In this document: one piece after another, positions 5,055 to 12,958 of the stretch
Numbering within the stretch: the first letter of the stretch is position 1
Layout of the letters: each line of letters opens with the position of its first letter
The notes under the pieces: generated by a model
What the model was told of the DNA's origin: nothing
Database searches by the model: none
Seen by the model: the letters and a program-made list of their open reading frames with translations, nothing else
Assembly (NCBI GenBank): GCA_011772425.1
Contig: WVZO01000239.1
Coordinates: forward strand, 1 to 41,380
Length of the DNA stretch: 41,380 bases
From: Candidatus Aminicenantota bacterium
Lineage (GTDB): Bacteria; Acidobacteriota; Aminicenantia; UBA2199
Direction: 5' to 3'
Translations under genes and position numbers: made by a program

Positions 5055-8000
5055 ATGATGAAAGATAAAAAGGCTAAACTCCACACCCTGTACCAAAAGC
5101 ACATCAAAGCCGGTAAGAAAATCACGGCAAAAATGCTGCTGGGCCTGCCGGTAAGTAAAGGCAAAAAAGGCGTTTCTCCCGCACCTTACACGATACCCCG
5201 TAATGCTGTTGAAAAAAAATTGGTTGATGCCTGGGCCGTGGTTCTGGGAATGGGCAGAGACACACACCGTATCGCCATCGATACCAAATTTACCTCTTTA
5301 GGCGGCGATTCCCTGAAAGCCACCATCCTGGCAGCCAACCTGCATAAAATATTCGACGTTAAATTCTCTTTGGGAGATGTATTCAAGCATTCCACCATCC
5401 GGCAAATGACCCAATATATCCACAAAGCAACTAAAGAGTGGTATATCTCTATCGAACCCACAGAAGAGAAATCCTACTACCCACTTTCATCTGCGCAAAA
5501 ACGATTGTACATTCTCCAGGAGTTGGAAAAAGGCAGCACCGGTTACAATGTCCCGGTGGCGGCATGGCTCGAAGGCCAACTGGACAAACAAAAACTTGAA
5601 AATGCTTTCAAAGAATTGATCAAACGACATGAAAGCTTAAGGACTTCTTTTCATATGCTTAATAATGAACCGGTGCAGAAGATACTCCCAAAGGAAAAGG
5701 TTAAGGTTAAGGTTGAGGAAGAAACTTACTCACCCAAAGATATAATTCGGGATTTCATCCACCCTTTCGATCTTTCAAGAGCACCTTTACTGCGTGTAGG
5801 ATTAATCGAAACCGGTAACTTGATGCACATCCTTATGCTGGATATCCATCACATCATCGCAGACGGAACCTCCTTCGGCATACTGTTCAATCAATTGATG
5901 GTTCTATATGCGGAAGAAGGAAAATCATTACCTCCTTTGCGGCTCCAATACAAAGATTACTCCCAATGGCAAAACAGTAAGGCGTATCAAAAAAGTATCC
6001 AAAAGCAGGAAAAGTACTGGTTAACAGTTTTTGATGATGAAATCCCCATGCTGAACTTAGCCTGTGATTATCCCAGACCGGTATTACAAAGCTTTGAAGG
6101 CAGGCGTATCGGTTTTGAAATCGGGGCCGGTCAAGCCGATACCATAAAAAAACTGGCCCAAAACAATGAGGCGACACTTTATATGGTATTGTTGGCCCTG
6201 TATACCCTGCTGCTGGCTAAACTCAGCGGACAGGAAGATATTATTGTGGGAACAGCCGCGGCAGGGCGTAACAATGCAGAGCTTCAAGGCATTGTGGGTA
6301 TGTTTGTCAATACACTAACCATGCGAAACCGCCCGGTAGGCGAAAAATCCTTCCGCCAGTTTTTGCAGGAAGTGAAGAAAAAAAGTATGGAAGCCTTTGA
6401 AAACCAGGACTATCCTTTTGAGGAACTGGTAGACCGGTTGGAGGTTACCAAAGATGCCTCCCGCAATCCACTCTTTGATACCATGTTTACGTTGTTTACC
6501 CTTGACCTGCAACGTTTTCAAAACTCTAGAGACGGGATCCCCGAAGTGGAAATCCCGGGCTTATCCTTAAAACCATATAATTATGATCCCGGGATATCCA
6601 TGTTCGATCTCAGCCTCATGGCAGCAGAAATCGAAACGGAAAGCGGCAGTGAACTACGCTTTACCCTTGAATACTGTACCAAACTCTTTAAGCAGGAAAC
6701 CATTGAATGGTTTATCGCCTACTTTAATCAACTGGCAGTTTCTGTTCTGGAAGATCCGGGAAGAAAGATGATGGATATTGAGATTATATCCCCGGAAGAA
6801 AAGCGGCGGGTATTGATTGATTTTAACGATACAGCGGAAGATTTTCCCAAAGGCAAAACCATACACGGATTATTTGAAGACCAGGCAGCCAGAACGCCTG
6901 ACGGCGTTGCTGTAGTTGGCAGTTGGCAGTTGGCAGTTGGCAAGGGGGCGCCACCTCCCGCCAGTGAAGAGAGAAAAACCGGGGAAGCGGGGCGTAAAGC
7001 GGTGCAATTGACATACGGGGAATTAAATAAAAAGTCAGGCCAGTTGGCCCATTTATTGAGAGAACAAGGTGTTTGGCCGGGTCATATTGTTGCCTTAATG
7101 GTTGAACGGTCAGTGGAGATGATGGCAGCTATCCTGGGGATTTTAAAGGCTGGTGCCGCGTATTTACCGATTGATCCCGATTGCCCGCGGGAACGCCTGG
7201 ATTACATGTTGAAAGACAGCAAAGCACAGATATTGCTGGCTGCGCCAGCAGCTCAGGTTAAGGTTAAGGCTGAGGTTGAGGAGGAATCTGTTGAGCTAAT
7301 TGATATCTCTAAAGAGTTACTTCCCTCAACCTCAACCTTAACCTCAACCTTGGGCAAGGTTAGCTCGCCTAACCTTGCCTATATCATCTACACCTCCGGC
7401 TCTACAGGCAAACCCAAGGGGGTCATGGTTCCTCATTCTTCTGTTGTCTGCCGGTTGTATGGAATCCAACGAAAATTTAGTCTTAATGAAACGGATGTGG
7501 TGGTGCACCAGACGCCTTACACCTTTGATGTATCTGTATGTGAATTATTCCGTTGGATTCCAGTGGGGGGGAAAGGGCTGTTTCTGCCGCCCGGTGGGGA
7601 AAAGGACCTGGCAGTAATCGTTAAAGCTATTGCTCACCATTGGGCCACCACAATTGATTTTATACCTTCCATGTTAAAGTTATTCCTGGAGTACCTGGAG
7701 AACCGGGACAGTTTCCATCTGGTGTCTTCGCTGCGATGGGTGTTGGTGGGAGTGGAAGCTGTGGCAGTGGAATTGGTAAAGAAATTCAATGATACATTGC
7801 TTATGAAATTTGGCACCCGGTTAATAAATGCTTATGGCCCTACTGAGGCCACAGTTGAGGTCACCCATTTTGACTGCTCTGAGATTGGTGATTTGGAAAT
7901 TGTTCCCATTGGAAAACCCATTGCCAATGTCCTGGTGTATATATTGGACCGGTATCTTCGGCCGCAGCCTATAGGTATTGCTGGGGAGTTGAGCATAGGC

Positions 8001-11000
8001 GGGCAAACGTTGGCTGCCGGTTACATGAACATTCCAGAGTTAACAGCGGAGAAATTTGACCAAGATTTGTGGGATTTTCAGGATTTCCAGGATGAGAAAA
8101 AAAATAAAAAAAAAGGGACAGGCAAAAAAGAAAATAAAAATGTCCTCGGAGGCGACTCTCCGCTCAAAACATCGTCTGTCAGTCTTGCCCTGCAAATGCT
8201 CCCCCACGCAGTGGGGCCTGGCCGCCGGAGGCAAAAAATCTACAAAACCGGCGATCTGGCTCGTTGGTTGTCGGATGGGAATATTGAATTCATTGGCCGG
8301 GTGGATTTCCAGGTCAAGATCAGGGGGCATCGTGTAGAATTGGGGGAAATTGAAAATCAATTGTTGAATCATGAAGCTATTAAGGAAGTAGTGGTAATTG
8401 TCAATGAGAGGGAAGGTGATAAATACCTGTGCGCTTATTTTGTGGGAGATTTTGAAAAAACGCCCACAAAAACAGAATTGAAGGAATACGTGTTAGATAA
8501 ATTGCCTGGTTACATGATACCGCTTTACTTTATTCCCCAAGACAAAATTCCCCGTACCTGCCATGGGAAAGTGGATCGTAAAGCTTTACCGGAACCAGAG
8601 TTAGCAGTTGGGGGAAAATCCATTGCTCCCCGGGATGAAATCGAAGAAAAACTAGCTGCCATATGGCAGGAGATTTTATTTGGTAAAGGTACTTTGCCTC
8701 CAAGCATCGGCATTGATGATGATTTCTTCCGACTGGGCGGACAATCATTAAAAGCTGCCATTATGGTTTCTAAAATCCTCCAGGAATTTCAAGTCAAGCT
8801 GCCGCTGGCGGAAATTTTCAGAACCAGTACCATCCGGGGATTATCACGATTTTTAAAAGAGGCTGAGAAAAAGGAATTCATCTCCGTTGCTCCTGCGGAA
8901 GCGAGAGATTATTATCCCTTATCTTCTGCCCAGAAACGGTTGTTTATTTTGCAGCAGATGGATGCGGCCAGCACGGCTTACAACATCCCCCAGTTTGTCA
9001 CATTGATAGGTGCGGTTGATGTTCCGCGAATAAAAAATGTGTTTAAGCAGTTAATCCAACGGCATGAAAGTCTGCGAACGTCATTTCAGATGATCAATGG
9101 AGAACCGGTTCAGCGGATAAATGAAAAGGTTGAGGTTGAGGAAGAAACTCACTCACCCAAAGAAGTAATTCGGGACTTCCTTCGCCCATTTGATCTCTCA
9201 CTTCCGTCTTTACTGCGTGTAGGATTTATCGAAACCGGCGACCGAGAATGCCTCCTTATGATGGACATGCATCATATTATTTCGGATGGTATTTCCTTAT
9301 CCCTTTTGTTCCGTGAATTGACATCCCTTTACGCCGGGATATTGCTGCCAGACCTTTGGCTGCAGTACAAAGATTACGCCTTGTGGGAAAACAGCCGGGA
9401 ATTCCAGGCAGATGTACAACTGCAGGAAACCTGGTGGTTAAAGCAATTTGAATATAAAACAGAAATACCCCTGTTAAACCTTCCCCTGGATTATTCGAGG
9501 CCGGTGGTTCAAGGTTTTGATGGCGCCACTTATGGATTTGAGATTTCCCCGGCAGAGACCCGCCAGTTAAAAGCATTGGCACAAATGGAGAATATTACTT
9601 TTTTTATGCTGCTGCTGGCAGTGCTTAATGTTTTTCTCTCCAGGCTCAGCAGCCAGGAAGACATTATTATCGGGACCCCTACTGCCGGTCGGCACCATCA
9701 GGGATTACAACCTGTGATAGGCATGTTTGTCAACACCCTGGCTCTCAGGAACGCTCCCTGGGGGGAAAAAATCTTTGCAGCTTTTTTACAGGAAGTGAAG
9801 GAGCGCTCTTTGCAAGCCTTTGAGAACCAGGATTATCCCTTTGAAAACCTGGTAGAACAAGTCACTGTTTCCAGGGACGCCAGCAGGAATCCCCTCTTTG
9901 ATGTAATGTTTGTGCTGCAGAACACCGATGATATGGTGTCGGAAACAGAAATACCCGGTTTGCAGATGCAACCCGCTGCTTTTGAAAATCGCACAGCCAA
10001 ATTCGATTTTACCCTGGAAGCGGTGGAAACCTCAGATCAGATATTTTGTTCCCTGGAATATAACACCGGGCTCTTTAAAAAAGAGACGGTTGAACGATTT
10101 GTCCGGTATTTAAAAAATATCCTGTCGTCGGTCCCGGAAAACCCGGCACAGCGGATTGCAGATATTGAATTACTGCCGGAAGAAGAAAAACAGCAATTAT
10201 TGGTTGAATTTAACGATACAAATGTGGGTTACCCGAAGGAAAAAACCCTTCACCAATTGTTCGAAAAGCAGGCAGAGAAGACGCCTGACGGCGTTGCTGT
10301 AGTTGGCAGTTGGCAGTTGGCAGTTGGCAAAAAAGAAAGGGTCGAGGAAGGGGTGCAACTAACATACAGGAAATTGAATGAAAAGTCAGATAAACTGGCT
10401 CATTTGTTAAGAGGAAAAGGCGTTACTCCTGATATCATTGTGGCCCTGAGGGTGGATCGTTCGGTTGAAATGATTATAGGAATGCTGGGAATATTAAAAG
10501 CTGGGGGAGCTTATCTGCCTATCAGTCCCAATTACCCACAAGAACGGATCGATTACATGCTGTCTGACAGCAATGCGAAGATTTTGTTGAGTGAGGTGAG
10601 TGTGTTGAGTAAGGTAAGTGAGGAATTCCCTACTCACCCTACTCACCTTACTCACCCCACTCAACTATGCTATCTCCTCTACACCTCCGGTTCTACGGGT
10701 CAGCCCAAGGGGGTGGCGGTGGAGCATCGCAGTGCTGTCAACACGGTTCATTGGTTTGCGCAACGGTACGGTTTGCAGCCGGGAATGCGGGTGGTTATGC
10801 TCACTGAATACACCTTTGATGCCAGTGTTAACCAGGTATTCGCAACTCTTTTATATGGTGCGACTCTTTATATTGTCCCATTGGAAATGATGGCTGATAT
10901 CCCGAATTTACGGCAATTTATCGCTGAAAACCGGACCAACCTGGTGAATTTTATTCCTTATTTATTAGATCAACTACTGAGTAATGATGAAAAAATAAAG

Positions 11001-12755
11001 AGTCTCCAGTGGGTGATATCCGGGGGTGAGTCCCTGGATGAGAGGGTGAAAAATAATATCTGTGCAAAGGGCTATCAACTTCATAACCAGTATGGTCCCA
11101 CAGAGACCACTATCGATGCATTGGCTGCTTTTTGCACAGAGAATGACCCGGTCTACCTGGGGACGCCCATTGCTAACACCCGCTGTTATATCCTGGATAA
11201 ATACGACAACCTTGTACCTATCGGCGTAACCGGTGAACTTTACATTGCCGGTACAGGCGCTGCCAGGGGTTATTTAAATCACCCGGAGTTGACCGCTGAA
11301 AAATTTATTTTAGCTCATAGCTCATGGCTCATAGCTGATAGGAAGATGAAGGAGGGAGATGCCTTACCTGATAGTGGTTCCAGGGATTTCCCTATGAGCT
11401 ATGAGCTATCAGCTATGAGCTACTTCTACAAAACAGGAGATTTAGCGCGTTGGTTGCCGGATGGTAACATTGAGTTTCGGGGGCGCATGGACTATCAAGT
11501 CAAAATCAATGGGTACAGGATCGAATTGGGAGAAGTCGAAGCCGCTTTAAAGAAGATAAACGGTGTAAAAGAGGTTGTGGTTACTGCCGCAGAGGAAGCG
11601 GGGGAACGATTTCTCTGTGCCTATGTGGTACCCACCCCTGAACAAGTAGAGGCGTCTGAAAAAGCTCTTAAGCAATGGGAATCGGGTTTAAGAATGCAAT
11701 TATCCGATCAATTGCCCGAATATATGATCCCCTGGAGGTTTGTATTAATGGAGATGCTGCCGCTGACTCCCACGGGCAAGGTTGACCGCAAAGCACTGCC
11801 CAAACCTCAGCGGGAAGGTGCTGCTGAGACTGAGGACTCCATTCCTACTTCGGAAGTGGAAAAGAAGCTGGCTCGCATCTGCTGTGCTGTGCTGGAGCGC
11901 GAAACCATCGGTATCCAGGATGACTTTTTTACTAGTGGAGGCAATTCTCTCAAGCTTATTAAATTGGCTGCGGAGATCCACCGGCATTTTCACTCCCAGG
12001 TACCTCTTTCCCATCTGTTTAAGAAACCCACAGTAAAGTCTATTGCCCATGCCATTTTCAATTACAAGTCCATCATTGAAGAGGAAGTGGTGGTATTTAA
12101 TGAATCAAAGGCCAAAAAAATCTTCTGCTTTCCACCAGCCATTGGTTTTGGCATTGCTTATGCGGATTTTTCCACCCAATTGCAGGATTTTTCCCTTTAC
12201 GCTTTTAATTACATTGACCTCGATAACGAGGCTCTCATCCGGAGATACAAAGATTTTATAATGAAGAATCAACCCGAAGGCCATGCCGCACTCCTGGGGT
12301 ACTCTGCCGGCGGGAAGGTGGCACTCTACACCGCGGCTGCCCTGGAAAAAGCAGGATATTCCATATCGAATATCATCCTGGTGGATTGTTATCAAACACA
12401 GCAGGATTTGGGGGTTCGAGAATTGGAAGCCCTTGACCGGCAATTTGACCAGGAAATCGAAAAAAGTATCACCCGGATGGGAATTGAGTATATGAAAAAA
12501 GAAATTTTCCAAAGGATTGAAAATTACAGTGCCTTTCATAAGAGGTTAATAAAACCGGAACCGGTCAATGCCAGGATTCATCTTATTACTGCTTCGGACA
12601 GGAAGGGTTTAAAAGAAATTACACCAAGGATGCACTGGGACAATTTAACCCTCCGGGAGTATATCATCTATCCCGGTTACGGTACCCACCGTGAAATGTT
12701 TGATGCCGGTTATATTGAGAAAAACGCCAGGATTGTAAAAGATATCCTGATTTAA
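5055..12755 (+). CDS. Nonribosomal peptide synthetase, PCP-C-A-PCP-C-A-PCP-TE
   Basis: This 2566-aa cytoplasmic assembly-line enzyme adds two amino acids and releases the peptide. Domains: PCP1 (~50-122, LGGDSLKA, phosphopantetheine Ser86); C1 (~138-580, HHIIADG 265-271); A1 (~600-1155, YTSGSTGKPKG from 779, YGPTEAT from 927); PCP2 (Ser1231); C2 (~1283-1715, HHIISDG 1406-1412); A2 (~1731-2215, YTSGSTGQPKG from 1876); PCP3 (Ser2298); type I thioesterase (~2345-2566, GYSAG with Ser2417, GTH with His2545). All key motifs are intact. No epimerase or methylase domain is seen. The protein starts with a carrier domain lacking its own A domain, so an upstream or trans-acting partner must load it. Specificity residues read by motif alignment are D-V-C-F-L-G-A-V-E (A1) and D-A-N-F-I-G-Q-I-D (A2); I do not recognise a substrate. 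Several A-domain linkers are made of short DNA repeats. No Shine-Dalgarno is visible before the ATG. Confidence 0.95.
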   Translation: MMKDKKAKLHTLYQKHIKAGKKITAKMLLGLPVSKGKKGVSPAPYTIPRNAVEKKLVDAWAVVLGMGRDTHRIAIDTKFTSLGGDSLKATILAANLHKIFDVKFSLGDVFKHSTIRQMTQYIHKATKEWYISIEPTEEKSYYPLSSAQKRLYILQELEKGSTGYNVPVAAWLEGQLDKQKLENAFKELIKRHESLRTSFHMLNNEPVQKILPKEKVKVKVEEETYSPKDIIRDFIHPFDLSRAPLLRVGLIETGNLMHILMLDIHHIIADGTSFGILFNQLMVLYAEEGKSLPPLRLQYKDYSQWQNSKAYQKSIQKQEKYWLTVFDDEIPMLNLACDYPRPVLQSFEGRRIGFEIGAGQADTIKKLAQNNEATLYMVLLALYTLLLAKLSGQEDIIVGTAAAGRNNAELQGIVGMFVNTLTMRNRPVGEKSFRQFLQEVKKKSMEAFENQDYPFEELVDRLEVTKDASRNPLFDTMFTLFTLDLQRFQNSRDGIPEVEIPGLSLKPYNYDPGISMFDLSLMAAEIETESGSELRFTLEYCTKLFKQETIEWFIAYFNQLAVSVLEDPGRKMMDIEIISPEEKRRVLIDFNDTAEDFPKGKTIHGLFEDQAARTPDGVAVVGSWQLAVGKGAPPPASEERKTGEAGRKAVQLTYGELNKKSGQLAHLLREQGVWPGHIVALMVERSVEMMAAILGILKAGAAYLPIDPDCPRERLDYMLKDSKAQILLAAPAAQVKVKAEVEEESVELIDISKELLPSTSTLTSTLGKVSSPNLAYIIYTSGSTGKPKGVMVPHSSVVCRLYGIQRKFSLNETDVVVHQTPYTFDVSVCELFRWIPVGGKGLFLPPGGEKDLAVIVKAIAHHWATTIDFIPSMLKLFLEYLENRDSFHLVSSLRWVLVGVEAVAVELVKKFNDTLLMKFGTRLINAYGPTEATVEVTHFDCSEIGDLEIVPIGKPIANVLVYILDRYLRPQPIGIAGELSIGGQTLAAGYMNIPELTAEKFDQDLWDFQDFQDEKKNKKKGTGKKENKNVLGGDSPLKTSSVSLALQMLPHAVGPGRRRQKIYKTGDLARWLSDGNIEFIGRVDFQVKIRGHRVELGEIENQLLNHEAIKEVVVIVNEREGDKYLCAYFVGDFEKTPTKTELKEYVLDKLPGYMIPLYFIPQDKIPRTCHGKVDRKALPEPELAVGGKSIAPRDEIEEKLAAIWQEILFGKGTLPPSIGIDDDFFRLGGQSLKAAIMVSKILQEFQVKLPLAEIFRTSTIRGLSRFLKEAEKKEFISVAPAEARDYYPLSSAQKRLFILQQMDAASTAYNIPQFVTLIGAVDVPRIKNVFKQLIQRHESLRTSFQMINGEPVQRINEKVEVEEETHSPKEVIRDFLRPFDLSLPSLLRVGFIETGDRECLLMMDMHHIISDGISLSLLFRELTSLYAGILLPDLWLQYKDYALWENSREFQADVQLQETWWLKQFEYKTEIPLLNLPLDYSRPVVQGFDGATYGFEISPAETRQLKALAQMENITFFMLLLAVLNVFLSRLSSQEDIIIGTPTAGRHHQGLQPVIGMFVNTLALRNAPWGEKIFAAFLQEVKERSLQAFENQDYPFENLVEQVTVSRDASRNPLFDVMFVLQNTDDMVSETEIPGLQMQPAAFENRTAKFDFTLEAVETSDQIFCSLEYNTGLFKKETVERFVRYLKNILSSVPENPAQRIADIELLPEEEKQQLLVEFNDTNVGYPKEKTLHQLFEKQAEKTPDGVAVVGSWQLAVGKKERVEEGVQLTYRKLNEKSDKLAHLLRGKGVTPDIIVALRVDRSVEMIIGMLGILKAGGAYLPISPNYPQERIDYMLSDSNAKILLSEVSVLSKVSEEFPTHPTHLTHPTQLCYLLYTSGSTGQPKGVAVEHRSAVNTVHWFAQRYGLQPGMRVVMLTEYTFDASVNQVFATLLYGATLYIVPLEMMADIPNLRQFIAENRTNLVNFIPYLLDQLLSNDEKIKSLQWVISGGESLDERVKNNICAKGYQLHNQYGPTETTIDALAAFCTENDPVYLGTPIANTRCYILDKYDNLVPIGVTGELYIAGTGAARGYLNHPELTAEKFILAHSSWLIADRKMKEGDALPDSGSRDFPMSYELSAMSYFYKTGDLARWLPDGNIEFRGRMDYQVKINGYRIELGEVEAALKKINGVKEVVVTAAEEAGERFLCAYVVPTPEQVEASEKALKQWESGLRMQLSDQLPEYMIPWRFVLMEMLPLTPTGKVDRKALPKPQREGAAETEDSIPTSEVEKKLARICCAVLERETIGIQDDFFTSGGNSLKLIKLAAEIHRHFHSQVPLSHLFKKPTVKSIAHAIFNYKSIIEEEVVVFNESKAKKIFCFPPAIGFGIAYADFSTQLQDFSLYAFNYIDLDNEALIRRYKDFIMKNQPEGHAALLGYSAGGKVALYTAAALEKAGYSISNIILVDCYQTQQDLGVRELEALDRQFDQEIEKSITRMGIEYMKKEIFQRIENYSAFHKRLIKPEPVNARIHLITASDRKGLKEITPRMHWDNLTLREYIIYPGYGTHREMFDAGYIEKNARIVKDILI
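6894..6943 (+). repeat. 50-bp in-frame repeat with four agttggc heptamers, NRPS A1 copy
   Basis: These 50 bases are identical to 10281-10330 in the second adenylation domain. The last part (6914-6941) is four perfect agttggc heptamers, translated as the insert GSWQLAVG right after the conserved TPDGVAVV strand of the A domain. Four heptamers plus flanks stay in frame. Confidence 0.9.
7255..7351 (+). repeat. Inverted arrays of aggtta/aggttg hexamers inside NRPS A1
   Basis: Left arm 7255-7283 (aggttaaggttaaggctgagg and onward) and right arm 7324-7351 (cctcaacctcaaccttaacc and onward) are built from the same hexamer in opposite orientation. They flank about 40 bp and lie just before the A3 motif (YTSGSTG). 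The left arm codes QVKVKAEVEEE and the right LPSTSTLTSTL. Related hexamers also code KVKVKVEEE at 5697-5722 (C1) and KVEVEEE at 9125-9145 (C2). Confidence 0.8.
8079..8235 (+). repeat. Low-complexity in-frame insert in NRPS A1 between LTAEKF and YKTGDL
   Basis: The segment starts with ttttcaggatttccaggat, passes through a long A-rich stretch (coding DEKKNKKKGTGKKENKN) and ends in a proline/glycine/arginine-rich part with a cccacgcagtggg hairpin. It is unlike any A-domain core sequence and lies at the site homologous to the heptamer arrays at 11312-11421 in A2. Confidence 0.6.
10281..10330 (+). repeat. 50-bp in-frame repeat with four agttggc heptamers, NRPS A2 copy
   Basis: Identical to 6894-6943. 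The heptamers run 10301-10328 and give the same GSWQLAVG insert at the homologous place in A2. Confidence 0.9.
10588..10665 (+). repeat. Inverted short-repeat arrays inside NRPS A2 (before A3)
   Basis: The left arm is made of gtgagtgaggt/gagtaaggt-type words; the right arm is a 9-bp tandem (cctactcac, cctactcac, cttactcac, cccactcaa) read as PTHPTHLTHPTQ. The arms are complementary in content and flank a short centre at the homologous site to 7255-7351 in A1, although the DNA word differs. Confidence 0.8.
11312..11421 (+). repeat. Inverted agctcat/atgagct heptamer arrays inside NRPS A2 (before A7)
   Basis: Left arm 11312-11339 is agctcat, agctcat, ggctcat, agctgat. Right arm 11394-11421 is atgagct, atgagct, atcagct, atgagct, the same heptamer inverted. 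They code AHSSWLIAD and MSYELSAMSY, between the LTAEKF motif and the YKTGDL motif. Confidence 0.85.
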
Positions 12756-12783
12756 TGCATCTGGATTCTTTACCTGAGAATTG

Positions 12784-12812
12784 TTGCAAATTCCTTCAAT
12801 ATTCGATATAAT
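12784..12812 (+). promoter_or_regulatory. Candidate promoter of the peptidase-exporter gene
   Basis: TTGCAA (12784-12789), 17-bp spacer, perfect TATAAT (12807-12812), about 147 bp before the GTG start. A second TATAAT-like word follows at about 12826. The exporter can therefore be made separately from the NRPS. Confidence 0.6.
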
Positions 12813-12958
12813 AATGTCTAACAAGATATAATATAAACTGTAAGCCTCAATGGTCTGCAATCATATATATTTGAAGAATTAAACGCCAGGTTGCGACCGG
12901 GAACATACGGTAAAATAAACAGGTTATTTAAATAAATTAATTAATATAAGGAGTCGCT

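Noticed and set aside
8040-8372. Open frames on both strands within NRPS A1 (about 8040-8372)
   Set aside because: Shadows caused by the low-complexity insert; the NRPS frame is continuous with intact domains on both sides.
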